From Leminorella richardii (GTDB lineage: Bacteria; Pseudomonadota; Gammaproteobacteria; Enterobacterales; Enterobacteriaceae): a stretch of DNA of 64,000 nt. The notes beneath the pieces were generated by a model that was not told the origin of the DNA, did not search any database, and was given only the letters and a program-made list of their open reading frames with translations. The stretch covers positions 2,166,501 to 2,230,500 of the forward strand of contig NZ_LS483470.1 of assembly GCF_900478135.1 (NCBI RefSeq), given 5' to 3'. Both the position numbers and the translations under genes were made by a program. Positions within the stretch are counted from its first letter, which is position 1. Every line of letters begins with the position of its first letter. This document shows, in pieces, positions 18,031 to 26,186 of the stretch.

Positions 18031-18477
18031 CTATTCCACCATCGAGAAATTTACTGAGATGTTACTGTGCCCAACGGTATTTTGCAGCGTATCAGACGCA
18101 ATTATCCTACCGATTGACGTATAGCTGTAGGATGTCTGAAATGTCTGGTAAAAAAGCACCAGGGTTTGGCGACCGTATAGCATGAGCTCCCCCTCGTGAA
18201 TGGTTCCAGGGCCGATCGGACTAATGGGTAACGTACTGGATAAGTCAGCAAATTTCTCATTTCCGTTAAGCTCCTGCATGGTCAGAGTCAGTGGGAGCCG
18301 TTTAATAAGTGCCTTTGTTGTCGGATTATCCTCAAGCTCAACGTCATAACTCTGCTGATGGATGGTCATCTTGATTTTTATCGGGTTCTCCTTGCCTGGC
18401 TGGGGCAAGTTATTAGCATGAACTGGAAACACGCCATTTGCGATCAGGCAAAATGATAGAAATAGCCGTTTTTTCAA
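18031..18477 (-). CDS. Exported cyclophilin-like fold protein
   Basis: 148-residue protein of the cyclophilin-like (PF18050-type) family: the core LPLTLTMQELNGNEKF, an LPISPIGPGTIHEGELMLYG segment and YTSIGRI near the end are characteristic. Most family members are cytosolic; this one starts with a signal peptide (MKKRLFLSFCLIANGVFPVHA). The start is a TTG at 18477: it has the strong site GGGAGGGAG 4-5 bp upstream and begins the signal exactly, while an in-frame GTG/ATG upstream would add MAHFWEGVR. Function of the family is unknown; substrate binding in the barrel is only inferred. It is the last gene of the divergent LysR-MFS-hydrolase cassette, 52 bp after the hydrolase, with a hairpin between. 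Confidence 0.82.
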   Translation of the reverse strand: MKKRLFLSFCLIANGVFPVHANNLPQPGKENPIKIKMTIHQQSYDVELEDNPTTKALIKRLPLTLTMQELNGNEKFADLSSTLPISPIGPGTIHEGELMLYGRQTLVLFYQTFQTSYSYTSIGRIIASDTLQNTVGHSNISVNFSMVE

Positions 18478-18491
18478 TCTGACTCCCTCCC

Positions 18492-18521
18492 AAAAATGTG
18501 CCACACCTTTACGGGTGTGGC
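18492..18521 (-). terminator. Intra-operon hairpin (partial terminator) before the cyclophilin-like gene
   Basis: On the minus strand GCCACACC-CGTAAA-GGTGTGGC, then ACATTTTTGG, immediately before the GGGAGGG ribosome site of the cyclophilin-like gene. It could lower expression of the last gene of the cassette. Confidence 0.5.
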
Positions 18522-18529
18522 TTTTATCA

Positions 18530-19567
18530 TTATTTCAGGCCGGCTTTGAAGAATGATGTCAGCTTCTCAAAAGGAATTAGGTCAGTACGATCGTACAGAT
18601 CGACATGGCCTGCACCAGGAACAACATACAGCTCCTTCGGTTGACCTGCACGCCTGTAAGCATCTTCGCTAAATTCTTTCGAATGCGCCTGGTCGCCAGT
18701 AATAAACAGCATTGGGCTCGGTGAAATCGTCTCAATATCATTGAACGGATAGAAATTCATAAATTTGCCGATGCTGCTCAACATGGGTTTGGTTGTTAGC
18801 TCTTCTTTCTCGCCCTGCGGAGTGTAGCCGCCTCGAGCAGTGCGATAGAAATCAAAAAACTCTCGCTGAATGGCCGGTGTTGATTCATCTAGCTGATTAA
18901 CGGTTCCCGGAATATAGGCCTTATCTGCGCCTTTAAATTCTGCAAACCGCTGTTCAATGGCCGATTTAATAAAGGCTTTGCGCTGCTCTGGCGTCTGGGA
19001 ATGGTTCAGACCATTTCGGAAAGCAGAGCCCATGTCATACATGCTGACGGTGGCGATCGCTTTCATTCGTGGGTCAATTTTAGCCGCGTTGATCACAAAG
19101 CTGCCGCTGCCGCAGATCCCCAGCACGCCGATATTCTGGGGATCAATATAGGGCTGCGTGCTGAGATAATCGACCGCGGCACTGAAGTCGTCAGAATAAA
19201 TTTCTGGTGAAATCAGATGTCCCGGCTTGCCTTCACTTTCCCCCCAAAAAGAGAGGTCAATCGCCAGAGTCACAAAGCCCTGTTCTGCCAGTTTTTGTGC
19301 ATACAGATTAGAGCTTTGTTCTTTTACCGCCCCCATCGGGTGTCCGACAATAACGGCCGGATTTTTAGCATTCCGATTCAGCGTGTTCGGGATGAACAGA
19401 TTGCCCGCGACGTTCATCTGATACTGATTTTTAAACGTCACCTTTTGCCATGTAACCTTATCGCTTTTATAAAAGTTGTCCGCGCCTTTTGACATGTCCG
19501 CCGCGGTGGCGGCGAATGAGCTGATTAACAGCCCCAGCGCCAGAGTCATATTCTTCATGAAGTTCAT
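18530..19567 (-). CDS. Exported alpha/beta hydrolase, dienelactone-hydrolase-like with Cys nucleophile
   Basis: 345-residue alpha/beta hydrolase exported by a Sec signal (MKNMTLALGLLISSFAATAA). The nucleophile elbow is GICGSGSF, so position 152 is Cys where most relatives have Ser; a Cys nucleophile is known in dienelactone hydrolases. The oxyanion region VGHPMGAVKE (about 74-83), acid Asp in FITGDQAHS and catalytic His in GAGHVDLYD (near 322) complete the triad. Related to E. coli YcjY. It starts within the stop of the MFS gene (ATGA overlap at 19564-19567), so it is translationally coupled to it. Substrate unknown; hydrolysis of an ester or lactone in the periplasm is inference. Confidence 0.85.
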   Translation of the reverse strand: MNFMKNMTLALGLLISSFAATAADMSKGADNFYKSDKVTWQKVTFKNQYQMNVAGNLFIPNTLNRNAKNPAVIVGHPMGAVKEQSSNLYAQKLAEQGFVTLAIDLSFWGESEGKPGHLISPEIYSDDFSAAVDYLSTQPYIDPQNIGVLGICGSGSFVINAAKIDPRMKAIATVSMYDMGSAFRNGLNHSQTPEQRKAFIKSAIEQRFAEFKGADKAYIPGTVNQLDESTPAIQREFFDFYRTARGGYTPQGEKEELTTKPMLSSIGKFMNFYPFNDIETISPSPMLFITGDQAHSKEFSEDAYRRAGQPKELYVVPGAGHVDLYDRTDLIPFEKLTSFFKAGLK

Positions 19568-20763
19568 CCTCTCGTGTGCGTGATATGTTTACGCGATGTC
19601 AGAAATGCCAGTCCTGCTGCGGCAATCAGGAGCCCTCCGCTCAGGATAAAAGTGCTCTGCCAGCCGGTGTGGTCGAATGCGAGACCGCCGAGCGTGGAGC
19701 CCAGCGCGATGGATAGCTGTATCACCGCGACCATTAAGCCGCCGCCTGTCTCGGCGTCATCTGGCAGCGTGCGTGCCACCCATGTCCACCATCCGGTTGG
19801 CGCAGCGGTTGCCATCAATCCCCAGAACCCCAGCAGCAGTGCCACAGCCCAGACGTTGTGACCCAACAGTATCAACGTCCCGGCAATGGCGGCCATCAGC
19901 AAAGGGATAACAGTCAGCGTAGGATAAAAGCCCGCTTTCAAAAAAACGCTAATCACCAACGTCCCGATAAAGCCCGCTACGCCGATGGTCAGCAAAATGA
20001 GCGTTAACGTGTCGATCTCCACCTGTGTGACGGTTTCAAGGAACGGGCGTACGTAAGTGAATAACGAGAACTGCCCCATAAAGAACAGCCCACAGGCCAG
20101 CAGACCAATCACGACAAGCGGGCTGGAGAGAAGGTGAAAAAACGAGCCGCGAGCTCGTGGGCTTTTATCAGCCATCATCATGGGCAGGCTGAAACACTGC
20201 CAGATGAAGGCCGCTATCGCCACCGGGACCAGGCACAAGAAGGCTCCGCGCCAGCCAATCACCGCACCGAGATAGCTGCCAAGCGGTGCCGCCACGACGG
20301 TAGCAAGGGCGTTTCCGCCATTGAAGATGGCCAATGCACGAGGCACCAGATGCTGCGGCACCAGCCGAAGGGCAGTGGCGGCAGACATCGACCAGAACCC
20401 GCCAATCGCAATACCAATCAGGGCTCGGCCCGCCATATAGATCATGTAGTTGGAAGACAGAGCGACAATCATTGCCGATATAGCCATTAACGCCGTCATG
20501 CTCAGCAGCAGATATTTACGATTCAGATTTCCAGCCAGAGTGGAAAGAGACAGGCTAGTTAGCACCGCCAACGCCCCAGAAATGGCAATCCCCTGCCCGG
20601 CCAGCCCTTCACTCACCCCCAGATCGGCTGCAATGGGTGTCAGCAGGCTCACCGGCATAAATTCCGATGCGATAAGCACAAAGATGCATAGCGTCATCGC
20701 CAATACGCCGCTCCAGTAGGCGCGATCCTTATCACGTGCTGTTTCGCAGGTCAGTGTGGACAT
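19564..20763 (-). CDS. MFS exporter, NepI/AraJ-like DHA1 family
   Basis: 399-residue major facilitator protein with about 12 membrane segments. The N-terminal EFMPVSLLTPIAADLGVSEG and the GGFWSMSAATALRLVP motif closely resemble E. coli NepI, a purine ribonucleoside exporter, and other sugar or drug DHA1 exporters; identity to NepI looks partial, so no symbol is given. First gene of the minus-strand cassette with the hydrolase and the cyclophilin-like gene, and divergent from a LysR gene that probably controls it. An exporter next to an exported hydrolase suggests handling of a toxic small molecule or its conjugate; this is inference. Confidence 0.85.
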   Translation of the reverse strand: MSTLTCETARDKDRAYWSGVLAMTLCIFVLIASEFMPVSLLTPIAADLGVSEGLAGQGIAISGALAVLTSLSLSTLAGNLNRKYLLLSMTALMAISAMIVALSSNYMIYMAGRALIGIAIGGFWSMSAATALRLVPQHLVPRALAIFNGGNALATVVAAPLGSYLGAVIGWRGAFLCLVPVAIAAFIWQCFSLPMMMADKSPRARGSFFHLLSSPLVVIGLLACGLFFMGQFSLFTYVRPFLETVTQVEIDTLTLILLTIGVAGFIGTLVISVFLKAGFYPTLTVIPLLMAAIAGTLILLGHNVWAVALLLGFWGLMATAAPTGWWTWVARTLPDDAETGGGLMVAVIQLSIALGSTLGGLAFDHTGWQSTFILSGGLLIAAAGLAFLTSRKHITHTRG

Positions 20764-20939
20764 TATCTACTACCTCTGAATTTTGGCCCGGCTAAATTCA
20801 GGCAAGCCATGGCCAAGCGCTATTCACGGGAATAACGACAAAAAGTGCATGAATAAAACGCGTTGTTCACGATTATCTCTTGCTGAAAGTTTTACATGAG
20901 AAGTGTAGGCTGACTAGCTAATGAATACTTAATGGGCTT

Positions 20940-20954
20940 ATAAGTCTGACTTAT
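20940..20954. promoter_or_regulatory. Candidate LysR operator
   Basis: ATAAGTC-T-GACTTAT, a perfect 7-bp inverted repeat that contains the LysR consensus T-N11-A (T at 20941, A at 20953). It lies 20 bp before the LysR start, in the 211-bp divergent region, suited to autoregulation. Confidence 0.6.
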
Positions 20955-20974
20955 TAATTGGGGATTCCTGCCGG

Positions 20975-21910
20975 ATGAAACGCAATCTGAACGATCTTTT
21001 CTATTTTGTCACCGTTGCTCGTGAAGGAAGTTTTACTCGCGCGGCGGCTCATCTTGGCGTGACGCAGCCCGCGCTTAGCCAGGCAATTTCTGCACTGGAA
21101 GAACGTATGCAAATTCGTCTCCTCATGCGAACCACCCGCAGTGTGTCGCCAACCGCTGCCGGAGAACGCTTGTTACAGGGCATCGGCAACCGCATTGATG
21201 AGATTGAAGCCGAGCTGGATATGCTCACGGAGTTGCGTGATAAACCCGCAGGTACGGTGCGGATCACCTGTGGGCCGGACGTTTTACGTACCACGCTGTT
21301 ACCCAAACTGACGCCGCTTCTGCACGAGCATCCGGATATCCATATTGAGTTCGACGCCAACCACGGTTTTCGCGATATTGTTGCGGACCGTTTTGACGCC
21401 GGTGTTCGCCTGGGGGACACCATTGATAAAGACATGATAGCCATACCAATTGGCCCAGAATTACGTATGGCAGCCGTGGCTTCGCCAGATTATTTCTCGC
21501 ATCATCCCATTCCGCAAACGCCGCATGAACTGACGCAGCACTGCTGTATTAATCAGCGCATGGTCAAATCCGGCGGGCTGTACGTCTGGGATTTTGATCA
21601 GAATGGTGGCGATTTAAACGTGCGCGTTAGCGGGCAGGTAACGTTTAACACTTCAGAACACATTGTTTATGCTGCGCTGGCGGGTTTGGGTATCGCTTTT
21701 CTACCTGAGGAAGAATTTGGTACTCATATGAAAGAAGGCCGCCTAATCCGTGTGCTTGAACCATGGTGTCAGCCCTTTCCTGGATACTATTTGTATTACC
21801 CCAGCCGCAAGCAAGTCTCTCCCGCATTCTCACTGGTGCTCGATGCCCTGCGCGTTCACCGGAAACGACAACCGGTAAACACGGCAACTTTAGAGGGCAG
21901 GAACAACTAA
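20975..21910 (+). CDS. LysR-family transcriptional regulator
   Basis: 311-residue LysR protein. Winged HTH at about residues 1-62 (LNDLFYFVTVAREGSFTRAAAHLGVTQPALSQAISALE), then a two-lobed effector-binding domain to about 295. It belongs to the large group of LysR proteins with the VRLGDTIDKDMIAIPI-type effector-domain segment (YafC/DmlR-like). Divergent from the MFS-hydrolase-cyclophilin-like cassette, which is the usual position for a regulator of its neighbour. Intact, in contrast to the LysR gene at 9.2 kb. Inducer unknown. Confidence 0.9.
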   Translation: MKRNLNDLFYFVTVAREGSFTRAAAHLGVTQPALSQAISALEERMQIRLLMRTTRSVSPTAAGERLLQGIGNRIDEIEAELDMLTELRDKPAGTVRITCGPDVLRTTLLPKLTPLLHEHPDIHIEFDANHGFRDIVADRFDAGVRLGDTIDKDMIAIPIGPELRMAAVASPDYFSHHPIPQTPHELTQHCCINQRMVKSGGLYVWDFDQNGGDLNVRVSGQVTFNTSEHIVYAALAGLGIAFLPEEEFGTHMKEGRLIRVLEPWCQPFPGYYLYYPSRKQVSPAFSLVLDALRVHRKRQPVNTATLEGRNN

Positions 21911-22335
21911 CTCATCGCACATAATCAAACAGATAGAGCACTCACCATCATACTGCATAGAAATGGCTCCCCACTTACATCACCCTTGGTACGCTCCTGG
22001 GTAAAACATTAATCAATGCATTGATAAATAAAAGAAATATTACTACCTATTCGGATGAACAAGAGTTGGTTGGAGCTGTGATAACTAACCCCAGTTAACA
22101 GCATCAACCAAAGTGAGTATAGGCGTGAGTATGAAAATATATTTAAATAATAAAAATGTTAAATATCAATATAATAAATAGAAAATCACGATTCAACGTC
22201 TAAATAGTTTTACTGATTTCAGGGCATCTCACGATGCCTTGCGGATAACATATTGATTGTGCGAAATATAGAGCTTACTATCGTTTGCTACACGAGTGCC
22301 AAAACGGCGGTTTTTACTTCAAGGAAAGCAAGACT
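21911..22335. other. Intergenic region, nothing assigned
   Basis: About 425 bp, AT-rich at 22100-22200. A short hairpin GGCATC-TCAC-GATGCC is at 22223-22238. No convincing ORF, tRNA or consensus promoter was seen. Confidence 0.5.
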
Positions 22336-22656
22336 ATGATGAAGCATATTGTTTTTTTGCAGTTTAAAGAGTCTTTAACCAAGCAAGATATCCAGCTCGT
22401 TTTCGATCGGTTAGGCGAACTACGCGAACCCATTCCGCAGATCAAATCCTATAAGTATGGCAAGTATGACAGTAACGAGGGTGCTAATCAGGGGTTTGAT
22501 TACGGTTTTGAAATGGAGTTCGACAACGCCGCAGATCGTGACATCTATCTTCACCATCCCGTTCACGTTGCGCTGGCCGGCACTATTATCCCCCAGTTGA
22601 AAGACGGCCTCAATTCTCTGCTGGCTTTTGACTACGATCCCACTAAAGGATTGTAA
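22336..22656 (+). CDS. Dabb-family (stress-responsive A/B barrel) protein
   Basis: 106-residue cytoplasmic protein of the Dabb family, dimeric alpha/beta ferredoxin-like barrels of uncertain function. The signature appears as MMKHIVFLQFKESLT at the start, a central YKYGKYDSNEGANQGFDYGFEMEF and the C-terminal YLHHPVHVAL with the conserved His residues. The ATG at 22336 follows AAGGA by 10 bp; a longer TTG-started reading adds an unrelated extension. It stands alone with its own terminator. Family members include stress proteins and olivetolic-acid-cyclase-like enzymes, so no function is assigned. Confidence 0.88.
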   Translation: MMKHIVFLQFKESLTKQDIQLVFDRLGELREPIPQIKSYKYGKYDSNEGANQGFDYGFEMEFDNAADRDIYLHHPVHVALAGTIIPQLKDGLNSLLAFDYDPTKGL

Positions 22657-22682
22657 TAAATTGCTATATAGATATTAAAAAA

Positions 22683-22713
22683 TATCCTCCGACATAGCCG
22701 GAGGATACTTTTT
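22683..22713 (+). terminator. Terminator of the Dabb gene
   Basis: TATCCTCCG-ACATAGC-CGGAGGATA followed by CTTTTT. Confidence 0.92.
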
Positions 22714-22753
22714 AACGGTGCCATAATTTTCTTACTTAAGCAGACCCGCAAAA

Positions 22754-23239
22754 TTAATCCTGACGCACTGCTTTCGGCTTGCCCTTTATTCGCTGTGTTA
22801 AACCCTTGAGAAAATTACGCAGCAGCTGATCGCCGCACTCTCGGTAATTTTTATGATCTGGCTTGCGGAAAATTGCCGTTATCTCCGGTTTGGAAATGCG
22901 AAAATCCACGCTTTGATAGATTGCCAACATGTCATCTTCCCTCAGGGCAAAAGCGACTCTCAGCTTTTTCAACATCACATTGTTAGTCACCTTCTTTTCC
23001 AGCGGCGGCGGTGGTAAATCATCGTTTTTGCCACGACGGAAGAAGATCAGTCCGTTTAAAAAATGCGCCATCACTCGATCGATACAGGGCTTAAACTCCG
23101 GCTCATCCTCTTTTTTCAGCCAGAAAGCCATGTCACCGCGGGTGACTTCACATCCCCCCAGTTTAATAATTTCGACCATCTGAGCGTCGCTTAGCCCCAG
23201 CATATAGCGTACGCTGCGCAGCACGGCGTTATTCATCAT
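22754..23239 (-). CDS. yehS: YehS family protein (DUF1456)
   Basis: 161-residue cytoplasmic protein made of two DUF1456 repeats (about residues 3-70 and 85-150). Each repeat contains the typical VMLKKLRVAF / NAVLRSVRYM helix and the FLNGLIFFRRGK or FLKGLTQRIKGK end. E. coli YehS is 156 residues with the same layout. Function is unknown; the repeat has been compared to helical DNA-binding-like folds, which is not proof. Convergent with the Dabb gene across a terminator. Confidence 0.92.
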   Translation of the reverse strand: MMNNAVLRSVRYMLGLSDAQMVEIIKLGGCEVTRGDMAFWLKKEDEPEFKPCIDRVMAHFLNGLIFFRRGKNDDLPPPPLEKKVTNNVMLKKLRVAFALREDDMLAIYQSVDFRISKPEITAIFRKPDHKNYRECGDQLLRNFLKGLTQRIKGKPKAVRQD

Positions 23240-23391
23240 AATATTTGTTATCCGTTATTTCGTATTCCCCACATGCGATTGGCTCGCGGGGTTTAAACCT
23301 GAGTAAGAGGCATAATAAAGAGGAGTATCGATATTCTCAATTGTTATCACTGCAGGGATTGATGCATTCTAACCCTAAGTCATAGCGGCGT

Positions 23392-24738
23392 TTAGTGAGC
23401 GCTTAATAATTTGGCTATGGCTTCCAAAGCAACCTTTAATTCAACCTGACTTTTAGCCGCCGTTAAACTGATTCGAATGGCATTTAGCGGAGCCGTTCTC
23501 ACAGCGAAAACGTCTGCTGGCACAGCGTTAATCCCCGCCTGAGAACATAGAGCGACCAGTTCAGGCTTCTCGAAAGGAGCCGTAAGCCACACGTGTGGGC
23601 TTGCACAATCAATATCCAGCATGTATTTCCCCACAAGCTTACGAGCCAAACGCCACCGCTGTGCCACTTCTTTGCTCTGCCAGTTTAGCCTTTTCTCAGC
23701 CGTTCCATCCTCAATCCACTGATTCGCTATCGCTAGACTTAGTGAAGATACTGCCCAATGTGTTAGCTGAGCATCCGGATCTATCCTGCTTAATATGGGG
23801 ACGGAGGCCGCGATATATCCTAGCCGTAGCCCCGCCGCCACTGTTTTAGAAAAACTGCTGATAAAAACGCTACGATCCGGCACTAAGACGCTCAGCGGTG
23901 GCTGTTCAATCAATCCGCCATATACATCATCTTCAATCATAATAATTTGATATTTATTGATAATATCAGCAATCTCGCTACACCGCCGAGGCCCCATAAT
24001 CGCCCCTGTCGGGTTTTGCAGTGACGGCGTTAAAACAACGACCCTAGCACCCGTAGTTCTAATCATTCGATCAAACTCGTCCGGAATGATGCCCTGCTCA
24101 TCCAGCATAATTCCGTGCAGCGGTAAATGCAGCTGACGCGCTGCTGATTTAATCCCTGGAGCAGTTAACTCTTCAACCAGAATAGGGTCTCCCGCCTGAC
24201 AAAGAGAAAGCAATACCGTTAGCAGTCCCTGCTGGGCTCCTGCGCATAGCTTAATATTTTCAGGTAAATAGCTAACTTTACGTAGTTTAAGCCATTCGGT
24301 AGCCCGTATTTTTCCTAACTGAATGGCATCCGGCGTTAAATAATTCTGCACGCCGTGCCATCCGTCAGACGTCGTTAACGCTATTAGTGTTGAAGCCATA
24401 TCCTGATTATCCCGATCGATAGCGGGAAGATTAGTTGAAAGATCGATGTGCTCTTTTAACGGCTGTGGATTCTTTATCAAGAATAGTGATGCCTCTTTGC
24501 TCCCTTGCAGCACATAGGTTCCACGCCCCACTTCACCGCTAACCAGATGACGGCGAGCAGCCTCCTTATAGGCTAGCATCGTCGTACTCGGATTTAGTCC
24601 CAGCCTCCAGGCCAGCTGTCGCTGTGGCGGCAAACGCTCCCCCACTTTGAGTTCACCTTTTTCAATCGCCTCGGCAATAGCTTCAACCAACAGAATATAT
24701 TTGGGCTGATTCGTCTCTTTTAATATTGGGATCCACAT
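23392..24738 (-). CDS. MocR-family (GntR-aminotransferase) transcriptional regulator
   Basis: 448-residue regulator of the MocR/GabR group. An N-terminal GntR winged helix (about 1-75: KYILLVEAIAEAIEKGELKVGERLPPQRQLAWRLGLNPSTT) is fused to a fold-type I aminotransferase-like domain (about 105-445) with the PLP-binding SSFSKT lysine and the following RLGYI arginine. Such proteins use PLP as cofactor and sense an amine or amino acid. The start at 24738 follows GGCAGG; upstream codons in frame have no ribosome site. It is divergent from a PLP-dependent threonine-dehydratase-like gene, with an exact direct repeat in the 89-bp gap, so that gene is its probable target. Confidence 0.92.
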   Translation of the reverse strand: MWIPILKETNQPKYILLVEAIAEAIEKGELKVGERLPPQRQLAWRLGLNPSTTMLAYKEAARRHLVSGEVGRGTYVLQGSKEASLFLIKNPQPLKEHIDLSTNLPAIDRDNQDMASTLIALTTSDGWHGVQNYLTPDAIQLGKIRATEWLKLRKVSYLPENIKLCAGAQQGLLTVLLSLCQAGDPILVEELTAPGIKSAARQLHLPLHGIMLDEQGIIPDEFDRMIRTTGARVVVLTPSLQNPTGAIMGPRRCSEIADIINKYQIIMIEDDVYGGLIEQPPLSVLVPDRSVFISSFSKTVAAGLRLGYIAASVPILSRIDPDAQLTHWAVSSLSLAIANQWIEDGTAEKRLNWQSKEVAQRWRLARKLVGKYMLDIDCASPHVWLTAPFEKPELVALCSQAGINAVPADVFAVRTAPLNAIRISLTAAKSQVELKVALEAIAKLLSAH

Positions 24739-24747
24739 TATTGCCTG

Positions 24748-24779
24748 CCATACAATATAATAATTTACCCATACAATAT
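24748..24779. promoter_or_regulatory. Direct-repeat operator for the MocR regulator
   Basis: CCATACAATAT occurs twice without mismatch, at 24748-24758 and 24769-24779, so the repeats are 21 bp apart, two helical turns. MocR proteins such as GabR are known to bind direct repeats in divergent promoter regions, which supports this assignment; the binding itself is inferred. Confidence 0.75.
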
Positions 24780-24827
24780 CGATTGCTACTCTCTGAATCA
24801 ATGAATAACAGCTATGGGAGGTCGGCC

Positions 24828-25778
24828 ATGTTCGATCTAGACGAGTTACGCACCGCTGCCAATAAAGTTCACCGCATTATGCAGGCTACACCACAGTACC
24901 CCTGGCCGTTACTGGGTAAACGTTTACACTGCGAGGTATGGGTTAAACATGAAAACCATACGCCAACCGGCGCTTTTAAAATAAGGGGTGGAATTACCTT
25001 TATTGACCGTCTATTAAAACAGCAGCCCAACCTTAACGGCATCATTACTGCAACACGAGGGAACCATGGGCAAAGTCAGGCGTTAGCGGCAACAAAAGCC
25101 GGGTTGCCTTGTTACATTGTTGTGCCAAAGGGTAACTCACCTGAAAAAAATGCCGCCATGCAGGCTCTAGGTGGCCAAATCATCGAACACGGCGCTGATT
25201 TTGATGAGGCCCGAGTTAAAGCCGCTGAAATAGCCAAACAAAAAGGCCTCTACTTTGTTCCCGCTTTCCACAAAGATATTATCCTCGGGGTTGCAACCTA
25301 CGCACTGGAGCTTTTTGACGCTGTAGCAGAGCTAGACACCGTTTACGTACCAATCGGAATGGGTTCTGGCATCTGTGGCTTAATAAAAACCCGGGATCTG
25401 CTTGGAATAAAAACAAAAATCGTTGGCGTCGTCTCTAGCCATGCTGACGCCTTTGCCCAAAGTTTTGAACAGGGGAAGATTATTACGACGGAAAGCGCCA
25501 ATACCATTGCCGATGGCCTTGCCTGTCGTATGCCGCTGGCTGAATCATTTGCCATGATTAAAGCCGGTGCAGAACGCATTGTGAGAGTCACGGATGATGA
25601 GATCTGTCACGCTATTCGCATTTACCATGAAGACACTCACAGCATGGCTGAAGGCGCTGGAGCAGCAGGTCTGGCAGCATTAATAAAAGAACGCGCGTTA
25701 CAGAAAGACAAAAAAGTGGCCGTCATTCTGAGCGGAGCCAATATCGATCGCCAGCTCTATGCCAGTATTTTGCAGTAA
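24828..25778 (+). CDS. Threonine/serine dehydratase-like PLP enzyme (fold type II)
   Basis: 316-residue enzyme of the threonine dehydratase family. The PLP lysine is in PTGAFKIRGG (Lys 51), the substrate loop is TRGNHGQSQA (about 82-91) and the glycine loop GSGICG binds the phosphate. It is shorter than biosynthetic IlvA and has no ACT-type regulatory domain, like catabolic dehydratases and threo-3-hydroxyaspartate dehydratases or serine racemases, which cannot be separated by sight. ATG at 24828 has GGGAGG 6 bp upstream; a longer reading would run through the divergent promoter. Controlled, by inference, by the adjacent MocR regulator. Confidence 0.9.
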   Translation: MFDLDELRTAANKVHRIMQATPQYPWPLLGKRLHCEVWVKHENHTPTGAFKIRGGITFIDRLLKQQPNLNGIITATRGNHGQSQALAATKAGLPCYIVVPKGNSPEKNAAMQALGGQIIEHGADFDEARVKAAEIAKQKGLYFVPAFHKDIILGVATYALELFDAVAELDTVYVPIGMGSGICGLIKTRDLLGIKTKIVGVVSSHADAFAQSFEQGKIITTESANTIADGLACRMPLAESFAMIKAGAERIVRVTDDEICHAIRIYHEDTHSMAEGAGAAGLAALIKERALQKDKKVAVILSGANIDRQLYASILQ

Positions 25779-25831
25779 CAGCGCGTTCTATTGAGATATA
25801 GGATTTTTTCCATCACCCTACTGACTAGCCC

Positions 25832-25860
25832 TTGAAATAGCCTATTCTTTGTTTTATGGT
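25832..25860 (+). promoter_or_regulatory. Promoter of the sdpR-like operon
   Basis: TTGAAA (25832-25837), 17-bp spacer, TATGGT (25855-25860). The -10 box overlaps the left end of the 44-bp palindrome, as expected for a repressor-controlled promoter. Confidence 0.6.
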
Positions 25861-25900
25861 GTTTTTATATTTAGATAATTATCTAAATATAAAAACACCA
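25857..25900. promoter_or_regulatory. Perfect 44-bp palindrome, ArsR-type operator
   Basis: Every base of 25857-25878 pairs with 25879-25900; the centre is ATTTAGATAATTATCTAAAT, which looks like an ArsR-family operator, and the outer arms are TGGTGTTTTT and AAAAACACCA. It covers the -10 box and ends 10 bp before the ATG of the ArsR gene. No mismatch and no loop, so it could extrude as a cruciform. Confidence 0.9.
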
Positions 25901-25910
25901 CGAGGGTCTT

Positions 25911-26186
25911 ATGAAAGACGTATGGAACGCCCTGTCCGATCCCGTTCGACGCAAAATTTTGCAGCTGCTTAAAGATGACAATTTGAATGCAGGTGATATT
26001 GCTACACATTTTACAATATCAAAGCCGTCAATTAGCCATCACTTAGATGTGTTAAAGCAGGCAAAGCTGGTTTCTTCGGAAAAGAAAGGACAACAGATTG
26101 AATATTCAATTAACACAACGGTATTTCAAGATGTACTTGGGTTTATAGCGGAGTTCTATAAGGAAGGTAAGCATGAAAAAAATTAA
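25911..26186 (+). CDS. ArsR-family autorepressor, SdpR-like
   Basis: 91-residue winged-helix repressor. MKDVWNALSDPVRRKILQLL (1-20) and the recognition helix ISKPSISHHLDVLKQAKLV (about 37-55) are typical of the autorepressor SdpR/ArsR subgroup. No Cys metal site is present, so it is not a metal sensor. It is followed at once by an SdpI-type membrane protein whose ATG lies inside its 3' end (14-bp overlap), the same pair as sdpRI in Bacillus, where SdpI sequesters SdpR at the membrane to relieve repression. The same logic here is inference. The 44-bp palindrome upstream is its probable operator. Confidence 0.88.
   Translation: MKDVWNALSDPVRRKILQLLKDDNLNAGDIATHFTISKPSISHHLDVLKQAKLVSSEKKGQQIEYSINTTVFQDVLGFIAEFYKEGKHEKN

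Noticed and set aside
22133..22183. 16-codon ORF after ATG at 22133
   Set aside because: AT-rich, no convincing ribosome site, product MKIYLNNKNVKYQYNK has no features beyond base composition.
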